Source: Trichomonas vaginalis G3
Lineage: Eukaryota; Parabasalia; Trichomonadida; Trichomonadidae
NCBI RefSeq assembly: GCF_026262505.1
Contig: NC_067205.1
Coordinates: forward strand, 15,996,001-16,060,000
Length of the DNA stretch: 64,000 nt
Direction: 5' to 3'
Under the pieces are notes generated by a model, which did not search any database, was not told where the DNA came from, and was given only the letters and a program-made list of their open reading frames with translations. Positions 1-9,697 of the stretch are shown piece after piece. Position numbers and translations under genes: made by a program. Every line of letters starts with the position of its first letter. Positions within the stretch are counted from its first letter, which is position 1.

Positions 1-1557
1 GTTATTGTTCTTGACTCTGAACGATAATGTCCTCGATGACATATTGAAGATGCTGTCGAACTTAATTGAATTGGTATGTGAGTCAATGGAGACATTTAAG
101 GTATTTGAGGTAATTTCGATAGGCATGGGACGTCGTATGATCGGAAACTTGTGCCTGGAAGCGTTTGTTTGGACAATTAAGTAAAGTTGTTGTTCTAAAA
201 TGTCAAAATTTTTGTTTAATGTAATGAAAAATTCTTCTGAGTAGTTTTTGTGGCCAACCACTTGAGGGAAAAATTCTTTCACGGAGAAATATTGGGATTC
301 GACCGTCGCAGAAAGAATCATCAAAGGATCAGGGTGAAGATTGGAAATAGAGATATGCGCGACTGTTGTTAGATCGTTACCATGTGGAGTATAATAAGCG
401 CATTTCGCGATGCCTCCGAATTTGCGGAAAATTACTGTTTTGTTGTATTGAATATTATTTATCGTCAAAGCATATTCCATTTCGATTCCTGACTTTATGT
501 GGTTCCATGATGAATTTTTTAGAGCTCCAAGAGCAACATAAGCTACTGTTCTAGTGGAAAATGGTGGAACTAAATTATTTTTCCAATCTGTAAGGTTGAC
601 GATCAGTTTGCTTTCGAATGATTGGATAGAGGTAACATTAAGTGTATTGTTTTCAAGGTTGATGACTTTAACGTATTGTAAATCGGGATATCCAGAACCA
701 AAAAAGAAATCGCCAAAAATAATCATAGAATGGTCAACAATATGAAGATAGATTGGAACAATGCATGTGAATGTATATGATTTAATGAAAAGAAATGTTA
801 AATATGTTCCAAATTTTAATTGATTAGGATGTAAAAGAATTGATGTAAATGAAACAGTTGTTTGTGATGGATCAAAGATACTAGAATCGTAAATAAGTGA
901 TGTTTCGATTGTTCCTGTGTAATTTAATCGAAATGTGAAAGGTTGATTGATTTCCTGATAAATGTGTTGTGATTCGGTATGAATAACTGGAACAAGGTTG
1001 CAAATGAAGTCAATGTAATATGGAAATGTTCCATGATCGGAAACAACAAAAATGATTCCTGAAAAATGGCCTTCTCGTGAACAAAGGATACTAAATGTAA
1101 ATGAAAATATTTCGCTTGGTTTGATTGTACTTGATTTCGTTTTTTCAATGAAGATAAAGGGACAATTTGTAAAAATGTTTGAAATCTTGATAGATTCCTT
1201 TTCGAGAACGTTTTCAATATGAAGTGTATAGTTTGTCGGTGAATATGTGTCAATTTCAAAGTTTCGCATCTCGACAGGATTGAAAAGAACTGTGTCTGAA
1301 AATTGAAGGTTTAAATAATCAAAGTTTTCGTTAACTGGATCGTAATCTAGAAGTGTATCGTTTGTATATTCTAATCGTGTTAATGGAATTTTCGAAATGT
1401 CTTGACGAAATGATTGATTTTTGTTTGCAAGAGTTGGTCTGAATTCAACGTCTTTGATTGTTGTGTTAGTGCAATAAATTGAACCGTAGAAGTTGTTTAT
1501 TGGCATTGAACTAACTTCTGACTTTATTAATGCTAATAAAACAGAAAAACAAAACAT
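1..1557 (-). CDS. TMEM131-like secretory-pathway membrane protein, N-terminal part (runs off the window)
   Basis: The minus strand is open from an ATG at 1557 to base 1, giving 519 codons with no stop. The first 17 residues form a signal peptide (MFCFSVLLALIKSEVSS). After it come Ig/PapD-like beta modules. The segment from FNPVEMRNFEI through NYTLHIENVLE to FSGIIFVVSDHGTFPYYIDF follows the N-terminal module of animal TMEM131 (LDFGEQPVG, VYLHNPSSE, LFINTSNHGVFTYQV), including the 'NHG.F.Y' element. Two more modules follow: YPDLQYVKVINLENN, then FFITLNKNFDILEQQLYLIV plus TNASRHKFPI, like the ITNASKFHLPV stretch of TMEM131. TMEM131 proteins act in the ER on collagen-type secretory cargo; a similar role here is inference. 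The transmembrane segment and tail would lie beyond the left edge. A solo hairpin repeat sits 47 bp upstream of the start. Confidence 0.72.
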   Translation of the reverse strand, partial: MFCFSVLLALIKSEVSSMPINNFYGSIYCTNTTIKDVEFRPTLANKNQSFRQDISKIPLTRLEYTNDTLLDYDPVNENFDYLNLQFSDTVLFNPVEMRNFEIDTYSPTNYTLHIENVLEKESIKISNIFTNCPFIFIEKTKSSTIKPSEIFSFTFSILCSREGHFSGIIFVVSDHGTFPYYIDFICNLVPVIHTESQHIYQEINQPFTFRLNYTGTIETSLIYDSSIFDPSQTTVSFTSILLHPNQLKFGTYLTFLFIKSYTFTCIVPIYLHIVDHSMIIFGDFFFGSGYPDLQYVKVINLENNTLNVTSIQSFESKLIVNLTDWKNNLVPPFSTRTVAYVALGALKNSSWNHIKSGIEMEYALTINNIQYNKTVIFRKFGGIAKCAYYTPHGNDLTTVAHISISNLHPDPLMILSATVESQYFSVKEFFPQVVGHKNYSEEFFITLNKNFDILEQQLYLIVQTNASRHKFPIIRRPMPIEITSNTLNVSIDSHTNSIKFDSIFNMSSRTLSFRVKNNN

Positions 1558-1603
1558 TGTTAAAATTTTTTATCGAATTTTTCGAAAAGAATTAAACAGA
1601 GAG

Positions 1604-1715
1604 TCTCATTCTGGGAGGCATGCAGAGGCAATGTCTCCCAGAATGACACATGCAGACCGACAGGAGTGCATAATGCACTCTTGTCGGTCAAACTTCCGCA
1701 TTCAAGTTATGAAGG
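1604..1715. repeat. Solo copy of the triple-hairpin repeat unit
   Basis: This is a single diverged copy of the 122-bp unit that forms the array at 9160-9697. Hairpin C lies at about 1604-1648 (TCTCATTCTGGGAG pairing with CTCCCAGAATGA). Hairpin A is exact in position at 1655-1689 (arms GACCGACAGGAGTGCA and TGCACTCTTGTCGGTC). The left arm of hairpin B follows (CTTCCGCATTC), after which homology stops inside B. It lies immediately upstream of the minus-strand TMEM131-like start, in the same orientation relative to its gene as the large array. Confidence 0.9.
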
Positions 1716-2384
1716 CTCTTCCATTTACTTTTATTAAAAAAATTATCAATGAAAAGTCATATCTTATCTTCATTGAAAGAATGAATCGATTTGGAGATAT
1801 TATCAAAAAAAAAAATATTATACTTCATATGTATATCATCCATATGTATTTAATAATTGATGTATTCCGAATTTGAAAACAGTAACCAGTCGATTTGCAG
1901 CAATTACTTTGGAAATTTCAAAATTGAAGGAATATTTGTAGAAAAATGAATATTACTTTGGTATTTCATATTCAGATCCTTGGTACTAAATCAGTTATTT
2001 CTTTATAAAGAATTTATTTGCATTTTAATCGATGAATTAGTATCAAATGACATGAAATCTTATATTTGAAAGCAAAACTTTTAGAAAATCATTCATCATG
2101 GACATACATTAATATAATACAAATTATTTACAAACTGTGGTTAATTGATGTATATTGAAAATCTGACAAAACTGTTATGTAGCTGTTGGCTTAATCAAGT
2201 TATTTTATACACTAATTAATGACATATAAATTCAATTAATTGATAATTCATGAGTATAATATTATTCGATTTTTTGAAACCGAAATTAAGAAGATTTGAA
2301 TGATATCACGTTAGGGCTGCTAAATTTTTCCATGTTTAAATCTTGGAGGATCTAAAGATAATAAAAGTGATACAACGGAAAAAA

Positions 2385-3865
2385 AACGCAAAATAATATT
2401 GTGAAACGAGCCAGTTCTTAACACGCGAGAAACCGTCAGACTGCATATACTGGAGTTTTAGAAAATCCACAGTAGGTGTTAATCTGAATAAACCAGAATT
2501 TCGAATATGAGACTTTTTAGGAATTGGTATAACCGAGTTTATCAATATTGCCGATATATGGTCGAAAAGTGACAATAAAGGAATAATTGAATGAGAATAT
2601 TGTTTGCTAGTAAATTCGAAATTGGAATGTGGAATTTGGAATTAGAATATAATAAAATCACACATATTTTTCTTAATAATAAGAATGAATATTTACTCGC
2701 GAATATGACAAAAAATGACATTAAATTCTAGATATGTACTACATGGTTATATTACTATGATGATTTATATAAGGTATATATAAGATGCATATAATAAAAA
2801 CATACTTTTATATAACATATACATATAACACATATAGTAAAGCATATACGTTCATATAAAATCACACTTTTAGTGAGCACAGCTTGAAGAAAATGTGAAA
2901 AAAATATAATTTTCGTTCGGAAAAGTGACAATGATGATTTTTTATTTTCACGTCATTCTAAAAAGATAAATTAATGAGATTGCATTGTAATGATACATAC
3001 TTGAGTTGCAATGTGTCTATTAGGAATTTTTGGTGAAAATAAATTGAATAGTTTGAGTTTATGATTTTGACTTCGCTAAAAAATTGACTCAAAATACGCA
3101 AAAAATCAAATATTTTGAAGTTAAATATCGAATAATATTATGCATGAGGAGCTATTAAATAATGTTGTGTATGAGAATGTTGCACTTAGATTAATGGAAA
3201 TAGAGTTATAATTCAATAATTATGATGCTCGACGAAAATAATAATTCTCGGACATACGATTATTTTTGATTCAAATGCTGTTCGGCATTAAAAGCAAAAA
3301 TAATCATATATATGAGAATTACACTTTTCCGACATTTTTGGGTCGCTTCACGCCCCTGACAAAACGTCGGAAAAGTGTAAATTTTGTCACTTTTCTATGC
3401 CAAAATTATAATAAAAAAATCGTTCTGATTTTTCTGAGTGACTTCTACAACTTTATATCTTTTATTTATATATATCAGCAATATATCTTACATATCTAAC
3501 TTCAACAATATTTTCTATCATCTTAATTCCTATTCCAGAAGCATCAATTTAATTCTGATGACAAATCTATCTTTCAATTCTTAATTATTGACAAGAATTT
3601 TTGATTCGGATAAAGCAAACACTATACATATTTCCAAATTCAAACCGATTCCTGATTCATAGTTAATTCTTCTATTGTCACTTTTCGACCCTATATCGGC
3701 AATATTGATAAACTCGGTTATACCAATTCCAAAAAAAGTCCCATATTCGAAATTTTGGTTTATTCAGATTAACATCTATACTGGAAATATTTAAAATTTT
3801 GATTTTCTAAAACTCCATTCTGAAAAAGCATACATGGACGAGTTTCATATTTATTTATTACTACA
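2385..3865. mobile_element. Inverted-repeat-bounded element, probably a non-autonomous DNA transposon remnant
   Basis: About 150-190 bp at 2385-2580 recurs in reverse complement at 3670-3865. The clearest stretch reads TTGGTATAACCGAGTTTATC at the left and GATAAACTCGGTTATACCAA at the right, with diverged but alignable sequence on both sides. The interior of about 1.1 kb has no credible gene. It holds a hairpin near 3320-3385 with CTTTTCCGAC and GTCGGAAAAG arms. I could not find a target duplication, so the outer ends are approximate. The flanks 1716-2384 and 3866-4384 are AT-rich and show no gene. Confidence 0.5.
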
Positions 3866-4384
3866 AATGTTTTAAAGCCCTATTGATATTGTTTGTGTAC
3901 TCATTTGTTTATAAAAAAATTTAATTCACTCGTTGAAAAAAAAATATTAATTTCATTGCTTTTATTATTTGTGATTTGATATAAATGAGTTGCATCACTT
4001 TTCCTATAATCAAATTAATTTTATATTCATTCAAAATTTAATTCACAAAACCCTCATCTAGTCTTAATATGTATTAAACATAAAGAAATTAAATAATATA
4101 CATGAAAATTTTCATAACAAAAGTTTTTTCCTTTCGCAAATACATCATTGATATGATGGTATAATATTAGATAATTATTATTTCCGTCAGGAATGTATAT
4201 TTAAAATTGAATGCAAACCGATTTTTTTTGTTTAATATGTTTTGTTTTATCTCACAATTTTGTTTCCCTTTAGAATTGTAAAGTTATATTTCAGAAGTTT
4301 AATATATTAAAAGATAGAAATATCGATTTTATAGTCGTTGAATGATTAATTATATTATATTTATGCCATATTACAAAATTTTTA

Positions 4385-6305
4385 ATGTCGAACGAACCAA
4401 TACCAATTACAACAATTGAAGATTACGAGGTTTATTTACCAGATCTAGTGAATTATGCTAACACCATTCTAACATTTATTCAATCTCCTGATCCTGAATA
4501 TCCAAAAGATGATCTAATCTCACAAATAGTAAATATCCGTGAACAATATAACAGAGGAAACAAAATAATTGGTGCACTTGACAAGTTAAAAGCTCACAAA
4601 TATGAAGTATTAATTGAAAATCATAAAAAATTAGGTCCAGTATTTGATAAATTAAAACAATATTCTTCTGAAGATACCCCAAAAGATGTTAGATTAGTTC
4701 AAAATTCGCCAGCCAAACAATTTACGCATATTGAAGAAATTCGAAAAATGAATTTATCTCTGAATGACTTGATACTTAGATCAATTGAAGTAATACAACC
4801 AAATGGTGTATTAAAATCAAAATTGGAAGATTTTCAAAAAGGAATGAAACAACCTCCTACGAATGCAGATTCATACAATAGTAAAATGACACAATTTATT
4901 AAACAATTTTACTCCTTATTTATGGGTAACAACTTACGGTTATTAGACGAAGAACTAACCTATATTTGTGAGTGTCCTCAACTATTAATTTCCAGAGCAA
5001 ATAATGATGATATCAGAAATGATGTTCTTGTCATTATAAGAGCATCAGTAGATTTTGTATATGAAGGAAAAGATAATGATAAGTTTGGAATAAGCCCGGC
5101 TCAATTATCATCAAGAATCATTAAACAATATTGGAATTCAAGAAAATTTTTGGAAGATCAAGCAATTGAGCAAATACCTCCTTTTGAGAAACATCTGCGC
5201 GAAGGGATCTCATCAATTAATACCAATAATCTTGAAATTTTATTCAAAGATAACTACAAGGCAATAGCTTCAAGCAAAAAGAATGGTGATGCATTTGGAA
5301 TTGTTCTTTCATTATTAAATGAATGTGAAAACTTAACTGAACAATATTTTATTAAAGGATATGAACAATATCCAATTAAGAAACAAAAAGAAAACTCAAC
5401 AGAAATCAAAACAGAAGAAGCAATCAAAACTACTACTTTTCTTGATTCATATTCTCTTCCTTATCTGGCGGAACCTTTTGCTTATAAAATTCTTGAACAC
5501 TTTGGAATAGGCCCATTTTCACATTTTATTATCAATCCTTTTATTTCTCGCGGATTTTATATCGCCACTGAAGGCTTAAGCAAAGATAATAACAGCTTTA
5601 TAATGTTTTCGAATTTAAAAAAATACAATTCAATTTTTGAACAATCAAAAGACAAGCAAAATTTATATCAAAAGATTACAAAAGTTGATATTATTATACG
5701 TATCATGTTGCTATCCGATATGAACGATGATAATATCGGATTTGTGAAAAAATGGATGTCCGGAAATAAATAATGATACTAATATTTCAGAATTAGATCC
5801 TTACATTATTGATTTCGGTATTGGTTCAAAGAAAGAGAAATTCGATGAAGATCTTAGGGAGAATTTTATGGATGGAATAAGTTCCCTCAGCAATTACACA
5901 TCTTTTATTTTTGTTGATTCTCTCCAAAATAAGACAGAAAAGGATAAATATTTGCTTACATTTAATGCTCTCAAAGATATTCAGACATGCCTTGGTCTTA
6001 ATGTAGGATGTTCAGATGATACTGATGTAATCAAATTCAGAGAGTTATTGAATAATGAAGCACAAAAAATAGAAGCAATGTTTAACATCAGAAATGAGCA
6101 TCCAGTTATCAGGAACAGAAGCAATTGGGAATTAATTGGATTCACTGAAGAAAATTATCGCAAAGCATTGAATGAGCTTTACAAATACCGCGATGAAATC
6201 GCTCAAAACTATGAAATTATTAAGAATTTCATCACTGAAGGTTATAATAGGTATCACAAAAATAAAGAGAAACATCAAGATTGTGTATCACACTCTTTGA
6301 AATAA
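4385..6305 (+). pseudogene. Frameshifted kinase-fold-like gene, paralog of 7028-9058
   Basis: Two open stretches in different frames (4385-5773, 462 codons; 5868-6305, whose frame is open upstream from about 5770) match consecutive parts of the intact paralog at 7028-9058. Shared landmarks include DQAIEQIP, a beta-strand lysine segment (QYFIKGYEQYPIK), a helix-turn stretch (PFAYKILEHFGIGP), NPFISRGFYIAT and an 'IIDFG' segment. In kinase-like folds these would be the lysine strand, helix C and the metal-binding DF. The catalytic-loop-like segment here reads LLSDMNDDNIGF and lacks the histidine of the paralog (LADLHKHNVGL). One frameshift between about 5745 and 5785 separates the frames. It could be a true pseudogene or an assembly error in an A-run. 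The kinase assignment is inference from pattern, not from a close family match. Confidence 0.6.
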
Positions 6306-6548
6306 AAATACTTGCATTTAGTTTGATTGATTATAAATAAAAGATTTATATTATTAATAATATATTAAGAGTAAGTAAACCAGAAAAGTAAATTTTATAA
6401 TTGGTTCTGTTCCTGATAACTGGATGCTCATTTCTGAATTAGAAAATCATTAATCAAACAACTGCATCTTCAAAAAAGATATAATAATCTTCTGAAAAAG
6501 AATTCATGCAGAATAATTTGGATTTCCATTCAAAACATTTTTTACTAT

Positions 6549-6735
6549 TTATTTCAATTTATTCTTATTAAATCTCTTGCTTGCATTGATATCTGATCCA
6601 TTTGAAATAAAAATTTCGACTGTTTCTTTGCTATTATTCCTGGCTGAATAATGAAGAGGGGTCCATCCATCTTTTGTGTTAGTATTGATATCTGCTCCAT
6701 TTGAAATATCTGTTTGGATGATGTTGTTAAGCTGT
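6549..6735 (-). pseudogene. Ankyrin-repeat fragment
   Basis: The minus strand encodes two ankyrin repeats without a start codon: ISNGADINTNTKDGWTPLHY, SARNNSKETVEIFISNGSDINA and a short tail to a stop at 6549. The TPLHYSA and GADIN/GSDIN signatures are diagnostic. Trichomonads carry hundreds of ankyrin proteins, and a repeat pair with no amino-terminal part is best read as debris of one. It lies between the two convergent kinase-like paralogs. The rest of the 6306-7027 gap holds no gene that I can see. Confidence 0.7.
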
Positions 6736-7027
6736 TAAACATAAACTATTATAAATCTTTAAAATGAATTATCAATTCAAATATAGCTGTTGGCATACTT
6801 AACTAGATATTTGAGATTTTTTTTTTAATTTTTAGGACTAACCAATTATAAATTCAGCTATTTATACAAAAATATTACTCTTTATAATTTTTTCATGCAG
6901 TGCCAACCAATTAGATGATTAGATTGAGATAAAGGAGTAGAATAGTAAATTATTTTGGAGAAATCTAAAAAAAATATACAGAATACAGAATTTGATGAAT
7001 TACATTTTTACAAAGTTTTGATATAAA

Positions 7028-9058
7028 TTAAGTATTTTGTTTCTTGAGTTTTCCATCTTCATCATAATACTCATGATATTTGTCAAGGATATAGTTTTTA
7101 AGGATGTGATAGTTAATAATTACATCTTTGCAGTAATCATCAAGATCTTCTAATGAATCCTCGACATATTTGCGATACTTTCCTTCTTTCTTTTGATCTT
7201 CTTCACAAATTTTGAACTTGTATCCAATAAGCTCTGCATTAGTTCTATTACCAAGAACAGGCAAATCATCTCTCCGTTGAAGAAGCAATGTTTTGATTTC
7301 TGAAAATTTCTGTTTCAACAACTCCTTGAGTTGTATTTCATCAACATCTTGAGAATCATGTGGATTTTCGATTGGAATCAACTTTCCTAATATCTCTTGA
7401 ATGTTTTTTATTGCTTTGAAACCCATATAGAACTTCTCTTCGTGTGGTCTGAACTGGATCAACTTTGGTATTATGCATGGTTCCTTATATTCACCATGAT
7501 TATCTCCATCTCTAAACTGTCTTCCAAGATACTCTCTTTGCCATTCTTTCATTCTATAAACTTTAAAATCGATAATTTGTGGATTTAAAATAGGAACATT
7601 ATTGACAAAATCTACCAAACGATATTTGTCAGATCCCATCAACAAAAGTCCCACATTATGCTTATGTAAATCTGCTAAACATAATATTCTTTCAATAACA
7701 TCAAGTGTCGTAAGATTTTCTTTAATATGGCCATATTGATTTGGAAAAAGTAGAAGTTGATTCTTCATGAACCAATCCAAATCTGCACGAGTTTTAGTAC
7801 TTCCAAGTTCGATAAATGTTTGGTTTCCATATGTTAAATCTCGTGTAGCAATATAAAATCCGCATGAGATGTATGGATTTATGATGATTTCTACATGTGG
7901 ACCAACACCAAGACTTTCGAGGATTTTGTATACAAAAGGATCTCTTAAGTTCGGATGACGATAGTGGAAAGGAGGAAAAGGATCATCATCACAATCAGAT
8001 ATCATCTCTGATGACCAAATATCTTTTGATCCTTGACGATGATTCTTGATTGGATAACCAGAGAAAGCTTTGATGAAATATCTTACGACTGTTTCTTCTC
8101 CTTTCTTCAATGATAATATCTCTCCAAATTCGACGCCGTTCACTTTTGGTTCGACAGTCGCTTTGTAGTTATCACAGAATTCGATCTCGAGATTCTCGAA
8201 GTCATACGATTTCACTCCTGTGCGGAGATGCTCTGCGAATTCTGGAATCTGTTCGATTGCTTGATCCTGTAAAAGCTTCCGTGAACCCCACAAATATTGT
8301 TTAGCTTTCCGAGTCAAGAATTCTTGATTGACTCCATATCGATCTTCGATTTGTTCACTAAAACTAAAGTCCATGACTGTCCTTAATACGGAGAGACAAT
8401 CTTTCCTCATTTCATCTGGCATCGTTCTTGAAATGAGGAACTCAGATTTGCTTGCGAAGAGTTCAGATGATTCGACTTTGAATTGAATAGGATTTCCAAC
8501 TAACTTTCCGAAAAATGTTGGAACGATATAATCCATAAAATCTAGTATTACCTTCGCAGGACATGGTGCCATTTCGCCCTGATATGTTTCCATGAACTTT
8601 GGGTATACTACTTTATCAAAAAAGCTTATGACATCTTCATTGCTTTTGAGACATGATCTTATTTTATCCATAAGCTTGAAGGGATGACATCTCGAATTTG
8701 TTGATGAATTCTGAACTTTATAAATATTTATTTGTTCTGCGTTCGAATTGTTAGACTGCAATGATTCTAGTATATCTTTCAACTCATTAAGTTGATACAA
8801 TCCTTCTGATGTTAATCGCGTGTTATTGTATTTTTTGAAATATAAATCGCAAAATTTATATTTTTCTCTGATATCTGTTAGAAGTCTTTCATCATCACTG
8901 CTTAATTTAGTACTTTGCGTTTGCATGTCGTTTTCATTTACTAGAACAATTTTTCTTTGAAGTTCCTTAGAACTTTCTAACAATTCTGGCAATTGATCAA
9001 TGTATAGTTTGAACTTATCACAAGGGTAAATCTTAGAGTTCGAACAAGGTGATTCCAT
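7028..9058 (-). CDS. Trichomonad family protein with kinase-like fold (function unknown)
   Basis: A 676-codon open frame on the minus strand starts at ATG 9058 (M-E-S-P-C-S-N). Residues 1-250 are helical and charged. Around residues 330-400 come a lysine-bearing strand (VVRYFIKAFSGYPIK) and a helix-turn (FVYKILESLGVGP), which resembles the N-lobe to linker region of kinase folds. About 60 residues on is LADLHKHNVGLLL, which fits a D-x-H-x-x-N catalytic loop. It is followed by KYRLVDF and QIIDF, candidates for the metal-binding aspartate. The C-terminal 150 residues are helical. I do not recognise a named family; actin-fragmin, HipA or aminoglycoside-type kinase relatives are possible. It faces a frameshifted paralog (4385-6305) tail to tail. 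The triple-hairpin array begins about 100 bp upstream of its start codon. Confidence 0.75.
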   Translation of the reverse strand: MESPCSNSKIYPCDKFKLYIDQLPELLESSKELQRKIVLVNENDMQTQSTKLSSDDERLLTDIREKYKFCDLYFKKYNNTRLTSEGLYQLNELKDILESLQSNNSNAEQINIYKVQNSSTNSRCHPFKLMDKIRSCLKSNEDVISFFDKVVYPKFMETYQGEMAPCPAKVILDFMDYIVPTFFGKLVGNPIQFKVESSELFASKSEFLISRTMPDEMRKDCLSVLRTVMDFSFSEQIEDRYGVNQEFLTRKAKQYLWGSRKLLQDQAIEQIPEFAEHLRTGVKSYDFENLEIEFCDNYKATVEPKVNGVEFGEILSLKKGEETVVRYFIKAFSGYPIKNHRQGSKDIWSSEMISDCDDDPFPPFHYRHPNLRDPFVYKILESLGVGPHVEIIINPYISCGFYIATRDLTYGNQTFIELGSTKTRADLDWFMKNQLLLFPNQYGHIKENLTTLDVIERILCLADLHKHNVGLLLMGSDKYRLVDFVNNVPILNPQIIDFKVYRMKEWQREYLGRQFRDGDNHGEYKEPCIIPKLIQFRPHEEKFYMGFKAIKNIQEILGKLIPIENPHDSQDVDEIQLKELLKQKFSEIKTLLLQRRDDLPVLGNRTNAELIGYKFKICEEDQKKEGKYRKYVEDSLEDLDDYCKDVIINYHILKNYILDKYHEYYDEDGKLKKQNT

Positions 9059-9159
9059 AATAACAAAACTGAGTTACAAATTTTTAATTCATATTCTAAA
9101 CGAATTAAATTTTTTTTTAACTTCGAAAAGATTGTATGAAAGTGTCTTTGATTGTAAGA

Positions 9160-9697
9160 TACATTTAGACCGACAAGAGTGCACAATACACTCTTGTCGG
9201 TCAAACTTCCGCATTCAAGTTATGAATGCGGAAGATTGTCTCATTCTGGGAGACATGCAGTGACAATGTCTCCCGGAATGAGACATGCAGACCGACAAGA
9301 GTGCATAATATACTCTTGTCGGTCAAACTTTTGCAATCACATTCTGATTGCAACAAATTGTCTCATTCTGGGAGACATGCAGTGGCAATGTCTCCAGGAA
9401 TGAGACATGCAGACCGACAAGAGTGTATTGTGCACTCTTGTCGGTCAAAGTTTTGCAACCACATTCTGATTGCAGAAGATTGTCTCATTCTGGGAGACAT
9501 GCAGTGACAATGTCTCCCGGAATGAGACATGCAGACCGACAAGAGTGCACAATACACTCTTGTCGGTCAAACTTCCGCATTCAAGTTATGAATGCGGAAG
9601 ATTGTCTCATTCTGGGAGACATGCAGTGACAATGTCTCCCGGAATGAGACATGCAGACCGACAAGAGTGCACAATACACTCTTGTCGGTCAAACTTC
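9160..9697. repeat. Tandem triple-hairpin array, 122-bp unit
   Basis: The unit repeats with an exact 122-bp period; hairpin A starts at 9168, 9290, 9412, 9534 and 9656. Each unit holds three stem-loops. A (35 nt) has arms GACCGACAAGAGTG and CACTCTTGTCGGTC. B (29 nt) has arms CTTCCGCATTC and GAATGCGGAAG. C (49 nt) has 20-bp arms beginning TGTCTCATTC and ending GAATGAGACA, with one wobble pair. Linkers are only 3, 2 and 4 nt, so about 113 of 122 bases lie inside hairpins. There are five A, four B and four C copies; the array starts just before A and ends inside B. Copies 2 and 3 carry a different B stem (TTGCAATCA with TGATTGCAA). Copy 3 has the loop of A inverted. Open frames of up to 93 codons across it are by-products of the period. 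It lies upstream of the gene starting at 9058. Confidence 0.95.

Noticed and set aside
924-1259. 111-codon minus-strand ORF
   Set aside because: An alternative frame inside the TMEM131-like gene, which is open in another frame over the entire region.
1493-1876. 127-codon plus-strand ORF across the solo hairpin unit
   Set aside because: It is antisense to the TMEM131-like start and then reads through the hairpins; no coding character.
3266-3499. 77-codon ORF in the inverted-repeat element
   Set aside because: AT-driven open run rich in I, F, Y and N with no motif; it spans a hairpin.
9160-9697. CRISPR array
   Set aside because: Adjacent units show no unique spacers; the whole unit repeats, and the context is eukaryotic.
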